From: Kalaharituber pfeilii
Lineage: Eukaryota > Ascomycota > Pezizomycetes > Pezizales > Pezizaceae
NCBI GenBank assembly: GCA_015179045.1
Contig: WHUZ01000033.1
Location: 248,001-312,000, forward strand
Length of the DNA stretch: 64,000 bases
Direction of reading: 5' to 3'
Positions 1-11,105 of this stretch are shown one piece after another. The translations under genes were made by a program, and so were the position numbers. The notes beneath the pieces are model-generated. The model saw nothing but the letters and a program-made list of their open reading frames with translations. It was not told the origin of the DNA and made no database searches. The stretch's first letter is position 1. The number at the start of each line of letters is the position of its first letter.

Positions 1-271
1 ATATTATTTTTGCTGATGTATTATATAGAGAAAATTGGATTCAGTTGTAAATATTAGGATTTTAATTTTTTTCTTATTATAATAGTAATTTCTGATTTAG
101 TGATATCAAATTAGTACAATATTATACAATTTTCATAGTTGCAATATTATAAGTAGAAGAGCATGACGAGGAGTGCCAAGAGAGTGGATCGTGTCAGAGG
201 CAGATCGTTACCACATCAGGCACATTAGAATCTCTTCTGGTACAAATTCGAGGTGCCAAGAAAATAGGATT

Positions 272-860
272 TTACCAACACTTTTGTCCCAGTTCCAGCG
301 CAAAGACAGAACAAATGTAATTGCGGCCTCTAAAAAATCGGCGAAGACAGATGTAAATCAAAAGCAACGGAACGTTAACACCATCCATCAAAGTGAATTC
401 AACTTTGGAATCAACTAACGGCAGCTGGCTGGACTGGTTGATTACTACCATAGTAAGTACAAACCATTCCGCAAGATCCTGGTTTGTCGAATGGACCCTT
501 TCAATTATCGCTTTCTCCGAGTCCAGCTTCTCCGACGAGTCCCGTTTCGGTAAATATTGTTGTTGCCACACATTCACCTTCTGTGACAATAAATCTATCT
601 TCTGCTACAATTCCGCGTCTTCGTCGAGTATCATTTGCAGTGTGTCGAACATCTGCTCTACCTGTCGTGACGTCGTTTGCATTGTGTCAAACATCAAATT
701 TGCTCTTGCGAGGTCATCGACTTTATGGCTTCAGTTACATGGTCGAGGGCTTTGGCGAAATTGGTAATGATATCATCCACTTGAGCGGAGCCTAACAGAG
801 ACTGAAGTGAGCTTTGTGCAGATAGGAAGACAGATGTTCCTTACTTGAGAGCTTTGGTCA
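272..860 (-). pseudogene. Broken coiled-coil protein gene (unknown family)
   Basis: Read on the minus strand, this stretch gives helix-rich, heptad-like protein in successive frames. One piece contains SAQVDDIITNFAKALDHVTE and ends at a TGA at 693-695. After a frame change another piece contains QVEQMFDTLQMILDEDAEL and meets a TAG at 605-607. A third contains SQKVNVWQQQYLPKRDSSEK followed by LDSEKAIIERVHSTNQDLAE. Three consecutive amphipathic pieces separated by a frameshift and a stop suggest a decayed coding region rather than chance. I do not recognise the family; alpha-helical prefix domains of fungal STAND/NLR-like proteins have this texture, but that is only an impression. Plus-strand ORFs over the same bases are low-complexity shadows. 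Confidence 0.3.
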
Positions 861-987
861 ACTCATTTTTGTCAGATTACCATGGTATAAATGACGCAGA
901 GTAGGAAGGGCACCCAGACCGCACTCGCATTTATAAATTGTTTTCCTATATTCCCCAATACATTACAAGACTTGAAACATTCTTCAA

Positions 988-1310
988 TTTTTTGAGGAGC
1001 ATTAATGGCTCAATTCATCAGCCACATGATTACCCCACATAGGTTTCGGTTACGAAATCAATGTTGCGATTATGAATGCATTAATTGCTCAATTCAGCCG
1101 CACATTATTAATACCCCACGTAGGTTTCTGTTACGAAATCAATTTTGCGCGCCTTGCTTATACAGTAGCCTCAGATAAGTAGGGTAGATAAGATAAGAGG
1201 AATACATAAGCTGCGCGAGCCAGTTCATTCTCCAATTTTTTGAGGTGCATTATGGAATTCATCAGCGCATGAATATTGATTTTGTAATTGAAACCTATGT
1301 GGAGTACTCT
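988..1310. repeat. Diverged direct and inverted repeat cluster
   Basis: The segment 988-1060 (TTTTTTGAGGAGCATTAATG ... ACGAAATCAAT) is repeated directly at 1071-1145 with small differences. It appears again from 1232, where the stretch around 1272-1300 (GATTTTGTAATTGAAACC) is the reverse complement of the 1040-1062 segment. This is probably a decayed inverted-repeat element or a local rearrangement. No coding capacity is seen. Confidence 0.5.
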
Positions 1311-1385
1311 GCACCTTACAATTGAAACAAGCCGAACTGATGAAACTACGGTCGGAGAGTCGTTTACGAAATGAGTTAATGTAAC

Positions 1386-1620
1386 GCTTTGATATCTATT
1401 TGTATCAAGGGCAGTTGGGCAAATGTGAAGTAGGGTGTCCAGTTCAGAAAATGAAAAGCGGTAAAATAGAATCTTGGAGATACAAAACAGAAATAAGGAA
1501 AGGGAGATGTTGTTGGATAGTAGATTCCAAAATAAATTAACGTAGGGCTCTAATATCTATTTGTATCAAGGGCAGTTGGGCTAATGTGAAGTAGGGCGTC
1601 CGATTTAGAAAATGAAAAGC
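1386..1620 (+). repeat. Tandem duplication (about 75 bp copies, 160 bp apart)
   Basis: Copies at 1386-1461 and 1546-1620 share ATATCTATTTGTATCAAGGG and most of the following 55 bases. They lie immediately upstream of the 1641-2309 ORF. Confidence 0.7.
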
Positions 1621-1640
1621 TGAAGGGCAAAATCTCGAAG

Positions 1641-2309
1641 ATGGAATACTTAAATAGAATCAGCCAGATGTTCTTAATATTTTTTCCTTTTTGCGCTATT
1701 CTGACCTTCGCTTATTTTCCACCGCTGTACAATCCCACTCAATCGGGAGAACGCCTTAGAGACGAGAACATTCATCCTCGGATCGACCACTCGTTGGAGC
1801 TCGATGCGGTCATTGATAATTCAGTGGCTACTCAACCAGAGAACGTGATCTCAGAGACCGTTCATCATGGGATCGCTCCCTTCTTTGAGTTCCAACAGGT
1901 CGTCTATATTCCGCCTCTCTGTATACGTACTTGTCCGGCGAATGACTCCTTTCCCCCCTTCTTGGACTCCGGGTCTTCCGAGAATGTCACTCCACCAGCT
2001 GCTGAACTGGTCTCAACTGACACGACTCCTGCGCCGTCTAACGCTCATAACCAAGTGCAAGAGGTGTTCATGACCATGATAGTGGATAGTTTCAAGGCTC
2101 TCACAGATCTCGCAAAGGTTGTCATCCTTGCATCCTGGCTTTGTTTTTATTGGATTTCTTATGGGGACCGGCTATTGGGGTGGGAAAATAAAAAGAGAGG
2201 TGATTTGACGCATCTGCGACGTTATTGGATGACTTCCCGTCGCCCAGTCAAAATTCTGGGCTTGACCCCAATTCCCGTCGCAACACAACATACACGCTCA
2301 AACTTCTAA
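1641..2309 (+). CDS. Hypothetical membrane protein, 222 aa
   Basis: Uninterrupted ATG-started ORF of 222 codons in a region where chance ORFs rarely pass 140. The start is followed by a strongly hydrophobic segment (about residues 9-26, SQMFLIFFPFCAILTFAY). A long Pro/Ser/Thr/Asn-rich middle follows, then a second hydrophobic segment (about residues 158-176, LAKVVILASWLCFYWISY) and a basic tail rich in Arg, Lys and His. This fits a small protein with two membrane segments, or a signal anchor plus a tail anchor. No family motif is recognised. There are no obvious introns, and local tandem repeats end 20 bp before the start. It could still be a chance ORF or an exon of a larger gene. Confidence 0.38.
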   Translation: MEYLNRISQMFLIFFPFCAILTFAYFPPLYNPTQSGERLRDENIHPRIDHSLELDAVIDNSVATQPENVISETVHHGIAPFFEFQQVVYIPPLCIRTCPANDSFPPFLDSGSSENVTPPAAELVSTDTTPAPSNAHNQVQEVFMTMIVDSFKALTDLAKVVILASWLCFYWISYGDRLLGWENKKRGDLTHLRRYWMTSRRPVKILGLTPIPVATQHTRSNF

Positions 2310-2855
2310 ACTCTCAAAATAATTGTCAGCAATTTCTAACCAAGATTGCTACAGCATCACCACTATCTGCATTACTATATCGCCAGTATGTACATTATCA
2401 GCGCATGTACAGCTATTTAGCTATCAATAACTATTCACACTCTTGCTGATACTCTTTAGAGTCTTCTCCTAGTATCTACAATACTTGAACTAAATAAAAC
2501 TGGTTTCATTGTTGTTGCTTTTTTTGCAGACCAAATAGCATAAAAAGGCGTGGATAATAAAGCAACTTGAAGTTCCTCATCTAGATCCAAAGTAAGTAGT
2601 GTATAATAGAGAAAACAGAGTTCAAAATGTGTAAATCTGTATGCAATAATTTTTGGTGTTGTGGTTTGACGCACTTTTTTCTCATTGTCTAACGTTATTT
2701 TTCACTAGTGGATATCTGAGAGCATGTTCTGAGATGAACCCCCCGTTCAGATTTTACAATCTTGGCGCACCCCCCCCCTCTGCAACATTCCAGATTCACA
2801 GAAATTTTTCATAGACGAACAAAAAAGAGGTTACCAGGTAGTAACGAGCGGCGTA

Positions 2856-3594
2856 TGGTGGAGTGCACCTATAAGGGACCACTTATAGCCACCACGTTTG
2901 AAGTGCTACTATATTATCAAACCACATCTGATTGAAACCTAAAGGACATTAATACGTAGTATTTTGTCTGCTCTACATTTTAATGTCCTCTATCAAAAAA
3001 AAAAAAAAAAAATTTAATGAGTATGTAGAAGCAGATTGAAAAGGAGGTACTTTGTATGGGAGAGCTGAAAAATGCAACGTGCCAAGAATGCTAGATCAGT
3101 ACTAGTACAGGAAATTCTTACTCTATTTGGAAATGATCCACATATTCCTTTGTCACTACTATAGCGATATGCATGCATAATAGGTAAACATTTATACAAA
3201 ATGATTGCCATATCGGAAACAGACTCAAGGCTGCATGGAATTGTCAATCATAATGCTTCGAAGTTATACTCACAATGATCATTGGTATAGCATTTTGCAG
3301 CTGCCCAAAAAAAACTCATTAGAGTTTAGCTCACAATAAAACACTGATAGAATAATACCAAATGCCCACGAGCTCCAGGTTGTCCAATCTCTCTATTGCA
3401 AAGATGAGATGCCAAATGTGAGTGTATTGTGGCCGGGGCCTGACGGTGCCAGAAAGCGGACTGAGGCCAACTGGGGAGCCTTACACCCCCCCCCCCCCCC
3501 ACCTAACAAAAAAAAAACAAAAAAAAAAAAATAGGTGTATTAGTCAGCGCGCGACGGAATGTAACAAGTGGTCCCTTCTAGGTGCACTCCACCA
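2856..3594. mobile_element. TIR transposon remnant, TA target duplication, 739 bp
   Basis: The left end reads TGGTGGAGTGCACCTATAAG and continues GGACCACTT. The right end is its reverse complement with two or three changes. TA dinucleotides flank both ends (2854-2855 and 3595-3596), as expected for Tc1/mariner-type elements. The interior has an A-run near 2994-3012, a C15 run at 3486-3500 and no transposase that I can read, so the copy is non-autonomous. Terminal repeats are about 29 bp. Confidence 0.7.
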
Positions 3595-3660
3595 TATGGG
3601 TAACGAGGCAACACCTTGGCACTTTTCCCGCCACCAAGTTTGCGGTTTTAGCACTCAATA

Positions 3661-4400
3661 ACTCACAGAATATATCTCTGATATATGTGATGAATTAATT
3701 CTAGCCCAAATTAATAGTGCTGATTCTGAATCTGGAGGAAAAAATGTCAAAAAAGCAACATTCATAGCATCTATAGCTGTATCACCTCTATACTCTGTGA
3801 AATAACTCCTCTCTGATACCTACAAGCAGATACCCACTTGCTGCAATACTTCAGCTGCTCAATCAATAGTAGCAATAGTACTACTAGTGCTATATTATAA
3901 TACATGGCATGGAAAAGCTCTACCTCAACAATATAGTGCTGTACGTTCCTGTACTAAGGTATTGCATACAACTAAGATATTGTACATTGTCTGAATGCTA
4001 CAACAAAAAATTCCTGTGGATGCAAATAGCCCTCAAGTGAGCTGAAATTGAATCTACAGCATGGAAGTATATATGGAATTATGTTCCACATATTCATTAG
4101 TCCCAATTTTTAGGATGTGAGTAGTGACCTATTTAGTATGTACCAAATTTTATGCTAGGTATACTTTGAGCTGCCTAGTGTCAATAATCCTACCTGAGAT
4201 CTTATTTATTTTGATCTGATACTGTATCTAGACGGCTTTCTGAGTTAGCTGTCCTCTTCAAGGTTAACTATATTTTCTCTAGCATCTGGAATTTAGCTCT
4301 TTTTCACTCATACCTCTCTTAATTACAGACTGATATTCTTTGCATTATCAACTCTAGACTTATACTCTATGTTATTAATTATAACTACATCCTTAAGTAT
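3661..4400. mobile_element. Decayed transposon DNA related to the 34.5-kb long-TIR element
   Basis: There is no gene here. The part about 4020-4210 aligns by eye with the arm of the 34503-35637 element: CTCAAGTGRGCTSAAAT, a 'TTTTAYRCTAGGTATACTTT' stretch, and 'GTCAATAATYCTACCT', which is also present at 41430-41536. It has many substitutions, no open frame and no ends found. Confidence 0.4.
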
Positions 4401-4577
4401 GACCTAAATTATTCCATGCTGCAGCTTACATACCTTTCCGCTCGCCGCATGACCCTTCCAGCCAGGGATGTCAACCAAGGGTTCGATACATCACTTATCA
4501 TTTTTTCGCTATTGTGTAGCGTCGCCAATTCGTTCGTTGTACTTGTATACAAAGTATTTGCTGCCCCAACCCGTCGT

Positions 4578-5225
4578 GCTATAACGAAGGCCAAGAATCC
4601 GACCGATTTGCTTCACTATAGCAAGTTTTCACTATAGCAAGGGGTCACGTGCTTGCCCCAAGTAGGCAGGGGGTGAATTGTCAAATGCGGAAATTTTCAG
4701 TGTATGATATTCAGGTCTCAAGTGCAAATTCAGTTCCTTACCGGACCGCCAGCATCATGTGCCTCCCCAACGCCGCGTTGGGTGCCCAGCTCTAGAGAAA
4801 TGGAAGATATGTTGTGCTCTCCAAGAAGTGGGACAGCGTCCAGAAGAAATGACTTTAGAAGACTTCTGCAAATTATTGCCTAATCCTGCTGACAAGCCAA
4901 TGGAATTATTCTCAGTGTCTATGATATTGAAGCAGTCAGATACACTAAAAGTTTTTTCTCTTTTTTGTATTGAGGTATCTTGAATTAAATTACCACTCTG
5001 CTCAGTCTATTACTCAAGGCAGTAGAGTACTGAGGCCACCTCCCCTGCATTTCACTATAGCAAGTACATGTAGACATTACCTGTAGCTGAATTAATTAGT
5101 CCTGATAAGTTCTTCACTTTCACTATAGTGCTTCTTTTCACTAAAGCCAAAGCGCTTTAGCTGTGGGCGCAAACGATCTTGCCCATTCCTTCACTAGGAG
5201 TCTAGGGATTTCACTATAAGGTCAC
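4578..5225 (+). mobile_element. Decayed pogo-like DNA transposon
   Basis: It begins with CTATAACGAAGGCCAAGAAT, the texture of pogo/Fot-type termini; 28 identical bases recur at 60443-60470. It also holds several copies of TTCACTATAGCAAG or close variants (about 4612, 4627, 5050, 5120, 5210). A short frame at about 4759-4960 reads LEKWKICCALQEVGQRPEEM and later SVSMILKQSDT. This resembles the N-terminal helix-turn-helix of pogo-family transposases, which ends in a '(T/S)xSxILK' motif. The frame stops early and no DDE domain follows. Exact ends are uncertain. Confidence 0.42.
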
Positions 5226-5527
5226 CTGTATTCCACCTATTGCACTTAGACATGCCAGGATCTTCTACCCTTGCCACATTTCTATATTAAGTGCGCGTAG
5301 TGCCTTGTCCACTTGGCTTACAGGGATACGGCGATACCCTGCCACATTGCTCAGAGAGTTACAGTACCTTCCAAAAGACACTTGACTAGCGATACTCGCT
5401 AGTCCTCTGCGTAGCTCATATAGCACTCATTTATGCGACTGCGACGCCGTCGGCTGTCGCATATCGCTTGCATATGTGCATCCACCGACCGCCCGCCCTA
5501 CGGTTGCCGTGAACCCGTAACAACCCT

Positions 5528-6455
5528 CAACAGACCTTATTCTGCAATATTTCGCACTGTCGAGGGAACTTATCAAATTCAACTCATTCCACCATATCTC
5601 GCACTGTAGAGGGAGACCTACTATACTTGTTAAATTCAGCTCATCTCGTGATGTCGAGTGGGACCTGCCATATCTGTTAAATTGAGCTCATTCTACTATA
5701 TCTCACTGTTATATAGGACCTACTATACTTGTTAAATTGAGCTCATTCTACCATATCTCGCACTGTCATGTAGGATCTGCCATACCTCTCAAATTTGGCC
5801 CATTCTGCTACATCCCACATAGTACAAATGGATCTGCAATACCTGTAAATTGATCTCATTCTACTACATCTCGAGCCGTCATGTAGGACCTGCCGTACCT
5901 CTCAAATTCAACTTATTTTACCATATCTTGCATGGTAGAAATAGACCTGAATGACCTGTTAAATTGAGCTCATTTGCCATATCTCGGACCATCAACCAGG
6001 GCCTGTCATACATGTTCAATTCAGCTGATATTGCTTTATTGCTTGCCATTAAGAGAGATATGCCATACCAGTTAAATTAAGCTCATTCTACCATACATTG
6101 TACTATTGTATTAGACCTGTTATACCTATTAAATTTAGCTCATGTTGCTACATCTCATGCTATTGTATAGGACCTACCATACCTCTCAAATTCAACTTAT
6201 TCTACTACATCTCGCACAGTGGAAGTAGACCTAGATAACCTGTTAAATTAAGTTCATTCTACTACATCTCGCACTATCGTGTAGAACCTACTGTACTTCT
6301 CAAATTCAGTTTATTCTGCCACATCTCATACCATCATATAGAAGCTGTCATACCTGTCAAATTCAGCTCATGTTGCTACATCTCGTGCCCTCAAGGGGTA
6401 CCTGCCATACTAATCAAATCTAGCTTATTCTGCCACCTCTCGCACTGTTAAGAGA
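5528..6455 (+). repeat. Minisatellite, about 57-bp unit, about 16 copies
   Basis: The core AAATT recurs at 5575, 5632, 5679, 5734, 5791, 5847, 5904, 5961, 6017 (CAATT), 6074, 6131, 6188, 6245, 6302, 6359 and 6416: 16 units, mean spacing 56 bp. The consensus unit runs roughly ACCTGCCATACCTGTTAAAT, then TGAGCTCATTCTACCATATC, then TCGCACTGTCATGTAGG. Copies differ at many positions, so the array is old. It has no coding frame. Confidence 0.92.
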
Positions 6456-6459
6456 CATA

Positions 6460-8890
6460 TATGATTAGGGCAATCCATCAGCCTACAACACGAATACAGA
6501 AGGCCAATGTGCCTCGGGGGGATCATATATGGGGGCTGCTCCTCCCCTTCCGCCGCCTGCATGCGTAAACCTCAGTCTTCTGCGTGGCCCTTAAACTGCA
6601 CAGACCTGCGCCACCTCAGTTCCGAGTCGGTTGTTTGTCGCATACTTGTTAGTATTGCATATCTCACTTTTGTAATTACTGTGGGTGAGAAAATTGAGAA
6701 AGTGGGATTGAGGTGTTGACTATGAAGAATGAAAGGAGAACTTTTGACTTTATTAAGCGCGGATCCGATTCCGTCAGATAGCATCGCACTGTGGAAGGGT
6801 TCTTTTCTCTCTCTCTGAAGGATGGAAATGTAAGAGATTTTTCGAGCAAAGAAGTAGGCTGGGGAGAGGGAGAAGAACTCGCGTTCCGACTCCTTATCGT
6901 TATACAAGGTGCATCAATACTTCCTCCTTCGGTATTTGCCCCACTTGAGTTGAGATACATCCCCTCATTCCCTACAAGAACGTTCTATCACATAGCTCCA
7001 CTGCCATAACAAACGCTCCAAATCTTTGTACCCCACCACTACTATCCATACCGCCACAGCACTCGAGATGGTCTATTACTCGGGTGTAAACATTCCTCAT
7101 TTGCTGTAAGGAAGCACGTGGATATTTCCCCAACATTGTGACAACCGAGATCACATTATGTTGTAATAGTGCAGTATTGACGAGGGTTTAAAGGCAACTA
7201 ATAAAGCAGCAAGAGCTTTGTCAAAGAGCAAAAGATTTTTCTGTTATATGGGGACAGCAAGCAGTCGGTACGTTATAGCATAATATTCGCTATAGCCATG
7301 TAGATTTGTATGTAGGCGACGCTGGTGGCAGGGTGGTGCGTTTTCAGAGGGCAGGCTTGTTCTTGTGAGTCTGATGTTGACGCCAAGTGTACGTGTGACC
7401 GGGGTCATGGCCGCTGCCCTGCCCGATTACGAATATCAACCTAAACTTATTTGGGTAGCTACACTCGCGGTCCGTTGATTAGTACTTGTAGTTACTAAAA
7501 TACCTGGGAAAAACACCTGTGTTGATTCCTACATGTGTACATTCATCTCGTATCCTCTAAATAAAAGAGAACGCAGGGAAAAAAAACCCACGAGGTACCT
7601 AACCTCCGCGCACCACTTATTCTTGAACAACCGTAGTTTACTGGCCATGATATAGCGAAGGCGAGGTGTACAGTACTGAGTTCATTACAACCGGGAAAGA
7701 GTACCGAGTTCATTACAGCAGGGAAAGAGTGGCAAAAGCTCCGATACGATGGTGCATCGTTTCAGCTAACAGAGGAGATGGTCATAGTATTTCATAAAAT
7801 GGATAGAGTCAAACAGAGACGGATGAAAGATTACTCAGTTCTGGTGGATTGCATGTGCGCTGCATTGAGGAGCGGATCAGTATAAGAGGAACTTGTTAGT
7901 GGAGGAGGGAAGATTTTCCAAGTCACTTACCGCTTACTTGTAATCAAGGTCTTCTCTCTAACTTTAGTTTTTTAGGGTGTTTGGTACAAGCAAGGGAGAA
8001 GGAATGAGAGATATCGAAGTTTAGAAATGGATCAGAGATAGTTTTGTATTCCGCTAATTATAATTGGTACAAGATTCACCGCGCAGCACGGTCAACGGTC
8101 ACGTAACCAGTCGCTGACTACGTGGAGTTTGAAGATGTTTGCAGCAGCCAAATCAATTTCAAACTCCGCTTAGTCAGTGTCCATTTACTGGAATTCAAAG
8201 CCACGTGGGAGTCTACTGATAGGTAGATGAGTCATGGAATCAAAAGACATACCATGTGAGTGGTGTCATGTGCGAATGAGCCACGTGATGTGGATACAAA
8301 AGGTTCCAGATGAAAAGAAGTTTCACCAGCCTAGGTTGAGTGAGTTTGCGTATATATTTTAGCGAAGGGAACACAATTCAGTTATTTCCTTGAGGGTCTG
8401 CAAAAGTTTCAATGGGTAGGATAGCGTTAATTGAGTGGATTCTTGCTTTTAATAGGTCGTAGAACCATACATAGAATGAGCAGCAGAGTATTTAGATACT
8501 TAAAAGGGCGAGATGGGAGGATCAGGCAATTTCCAGCAATGTCATGTAATTAATTCAGATATATAGAGTCAGAATAATTGAGGTTTATTTGCATTCGCTT
8601 TTTACATTTGGAATGCTCTATCCTATCTTTGTACATGATCAAATGACATACATCTTTATTTGCGTCCTCTTTAGACCACCAGTTTTGGTGCTTTTAGGAA
8701 ACGTGGGTTTCCTTGCTGTGCCTTGCATATCGACCCCGCAAAGTAGATGTCTTGCTTAACAGTTCCGGCGGGGAAGGGATGGAGTCGAGAGCGGGGGTCG
8801 AGTCACATGGTTACGAGTACAAACAACCGGCTAGATTCGGGAGAATTATATGATGTCTATTGAAATAGTACGGTGGTTATTTCTAGATGG
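6460..8890. other. No recognisable gene
   Basis: About 2.4 kb with only short ORFs on both strands, none with a family motif, and no TE ends that I could find. A short imperfect palindrome lies at about 8110-8183 (CTGACTACGTGGAGTTTGAA facing CAAACTCCGCTTAGTCAG). Confidence 0.5.
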
Positions 8891-9602
8891 GTATGTAAAC
8901 TTGATTAACTAACTTACGGTAGGTCAGATTCAAGTCAAGAGCGAGCCGTGGACACGGAGTACAGCGAATTTTTAAGAGTGGAATCCGTTCGCTTGACGGG
9001 AAGGGTGGACTTGTGAATGCAAGAGGAAGAGTTTATCGTTGGGACCGAAGTGGTTTCGAAGCAGCGCACATATTCCGGTAGAGAAGGAGAACCTATGGAT
9101 TGAGTGGAATTATGGACGGCGGATAAGGGATATGGATAATATGAATGGAGTGTTGAAAATCAACTCGCTACAGAATATGTTCTTGCTTAAGTCGGACGTC
9201 CTTCAGCTCTTTCATCAATACCTGATATCGGTGAATCCAAATGTGAATATTTCGTCGGTTCGTTAATGTTTGTGCAGGGTAAATCACGTGACAACTTCGA
9301 TGTAGTTGCTGGGGATTTCCTGAGGTTGGGTGGTCAAGTTCTCAATCCTGCCTGTACAGATCCTCACCATTTGTCGGACGAGCTTGTGAGATGGCACTTT
9401 ACACAGTCAGTGCTTACGCATATGAGAGAAGTAGAAGAGCCCAAGTTTCGAACATGATTTCACCGAAGAGGATATGCTCGCGGCAATTAGCCAAGAAGCT
9501 GCGGCTACGATTGAGAGGTTTGTGAGTAATATTTGTGGACTAGCCAATGCGCCTTCGGGAGAGTTCTGGTTATGCGCTAGATACTTTAGAAACCACTTAT
9601 AG
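8891..9602 (+). pseudogene. HNH endonuclease-domain protein, frameshifted
   Basis: Joined frames match the fungal HNH-nuclease family common in Pezizomycotina. The order is SGFEAAHIF (first His of HNH; frame shifts at about 9070-9080), VEKENLWIEWNYGRRIRDMD, MNGVLKINSLQNMFLLKSDV, LFHQYLISVNPN (to 9242), VVAGDFLRLGGQVLNPACTD, HHLSDELVRWHFTQSVLTHM, EEPKF (to 9448), one extra base at 9449, then EHDFTEEDMLAAISQEAAAT to a stop at 9600-9602. The 9243-9277 gap has GT...AG ends but, at 35 nt, is short for an intron. A possible 44-nt intron (GTATGT ... CTAAC ... CAAG, 8891-8934) precedes the domain. At least two frame breaks argue for an inactive relic. Members of this family are presumed nucleic-acid endonucleases of unknown role. 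Confidence 0.75.
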
Positions 9603-9705
9603 AGAGATTTAGGGCTAACGTATTTAGATTTTTTTTTCTCTTTCTGTACGCTGTACAGGTACAAGCAAGTAATTAACTTACTTTGTTAGGTTTTTATGGG
9701 CGATC

Positions 9706-9724
9706 GGGGGGGGGGGGGGGGGGG
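9706..9724 (+). repeat. Homopolymer run, G19
   Basis: Nineteen consecutive G residues; likely length-variable and prone to assembly error. Confidence 0.9.
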
Positions 9725-10256
9725 TTATGAGTGGCATGGGGAGTATCTAACATGGAGTGGAATATGAATATTAAGTGCGGAGTTTGTGGGTAAGAGCACT
9801 GGAGGTCTACGGGGGGGTGAAATCCGTTGCTATATAATTCCCCCTAGACATTGGAACGTGGAAATTTTTTTCTACACCTTTTAAGAATGAAGTTTCTAAA
9901 GGGAACTTCCTTTCTGTTTTCTGGGATTCTTGTTTCTTTTGAATTTGGGGATACAACTGGCGGGACTTTATTGAGACGGGCGCAGTGGGGTATGTTCGAT
10001 AAGAATGTAGACCCGGATGAGATGTAGATAGGCGTCGAGCTATCCATCCTTCGATGGGAAATTTGTGCGCATGAGGTTGGGAAATTTGGATTTGAGGGTA
10101 ACAATAGGAGATAAACAACTAAACGTGAAGTTGCACAGCATGGGGTGGTACCCGATAAATTTGACAGCTACATTTCCGATACCTTCCATATAACCTTGCT
10201 ATGCAAGCGCATCGAGTTCCTGCTCCTAGTCCCATCCTCTAAGAAGTCCTTCAAAT

Positions 10257-10769
10257 CTATTCCTGCTGCTCCCCTTCTGCCGACCCCGCCTCCCTTTCCT
10301 CCTCCCGCTTCTTCTCCCGATACTCCTGCGTCCTCCTAATAGCCCTTATCATCTTCCTTCTTCTCTCTCCCCCGTCCTTCTTAACGCCCCTTTTCACCTC
10401 CTTCAACTCAATCTTTCCATTCGCGCGCCTGTACTTCTCCCTCCAGTGAATGATATAGCGTCGTAGTCGCGCAGGCTCAACCCCAGCGCGCTTGAAGTCG
10501 TCAGATGTACTGTCGAAGAGCACGGTCCAGGAAGAGATTTTGGGGGCATGCGTGGAGGCGGAGCGACCGATGAGGGTGAGGAAGGTTTTGACATCGGGAA
10601 CAGCGGAGGTGATGGCGGGGACAGGGGGGCGAGGGAGGGAGGGATGGAGTCGCCGGATTGACGGGGAATTGCGGAGGGTTGACGCCGGGGTGGGAGAGGA
10701 GAGGATGGGGTGGGGAAAGGTGAGGGGACGGAAAAGGGGGAGGGGGCGGAGGCGGAGGGGGATGAGCAT
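10257..10769 (-). CDS. FYV4: Mitochondrial small-subunit ribosomal protein mS41 (IGR domain)
   Basis: The minus-strand ORF carries the IGR motif block of mS41 (yeast Fyv4): VPDVKTFLTLIGRSAS, then ISSWTVLFDSTSDDFKRAGV, then EPARLRRYIIHWREKYRR. A basic, Glu/Lys/Arg-rich tail ends at TAG 10257-10259. mS41 is a component of the mitochondrial ribosomal small subunit. The N-terminus is rich in Pro, Leu, Arg and Ser with almost no acidic residues, as in a mitochondrial targeting peptide. Two in-frame ATGs exist, at 10802 and 10769. The second (MLIPLRLRPLPLFRPL) gives a more typical presequence and was chosen, for 170 aa; the first adds 11 residues. The gene is GC-rich and intact, unlike everything around it, and shows no intron within the ORF. 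It faces the HNH pseudogene tail to tail. Confidence 0.9.
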   Translation of the reverse strand: MLIPLRLRPLPLFRPLTFPHPILSSPTPASTLRNSPSIRRLHPSLPRPPVPAITSAVPDVKTFLTLIGRSASTHAPKISSWTVLFDSTSDDFKRAGVEPARLRRYIIHWREKYRRANGKIELKEVKRGVKKDGGERRRKMIRAIRRTQEYREKKREEEREAGSAEGEQQE

Positions 10770-11105
10770 TCCTGGAGGAGCCCGAGTGACACCAATAGAC
10801 ATTTGGTCGGTTAGGTCGCGGTCAATCGAGGGAAAATATCCTCCCCGAGGGTCCAGGGACGTGACTAAGAAAATAGATAAGCAGAACCGAAAGGTCCCTT
10901 TCGTTCGGCTCTGTATCTTAAGATGTCAATTCCGCAGTTCCGACCTGGAAATACCTCAGTTGCGTCAACCAGTCCGGTTCCTATCCTCCACGCACCAGTT
11001 CAGTCAGCACTGACGACTTCACTTTCTCACCACCCCCATCACCAAGATTTCCCCCGGTCCCTTGAATCCTTCTCTTCCCCAGCTAGCTTCCTCTCTCCCC
11101 AGTAG

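Noticed and set aside
10492..11013. 173-codon plus-strand ORF
   Set aside because: Shadow of the GC-rich mS41 gene on the opposite strand (Arg/Gly-rich translation).
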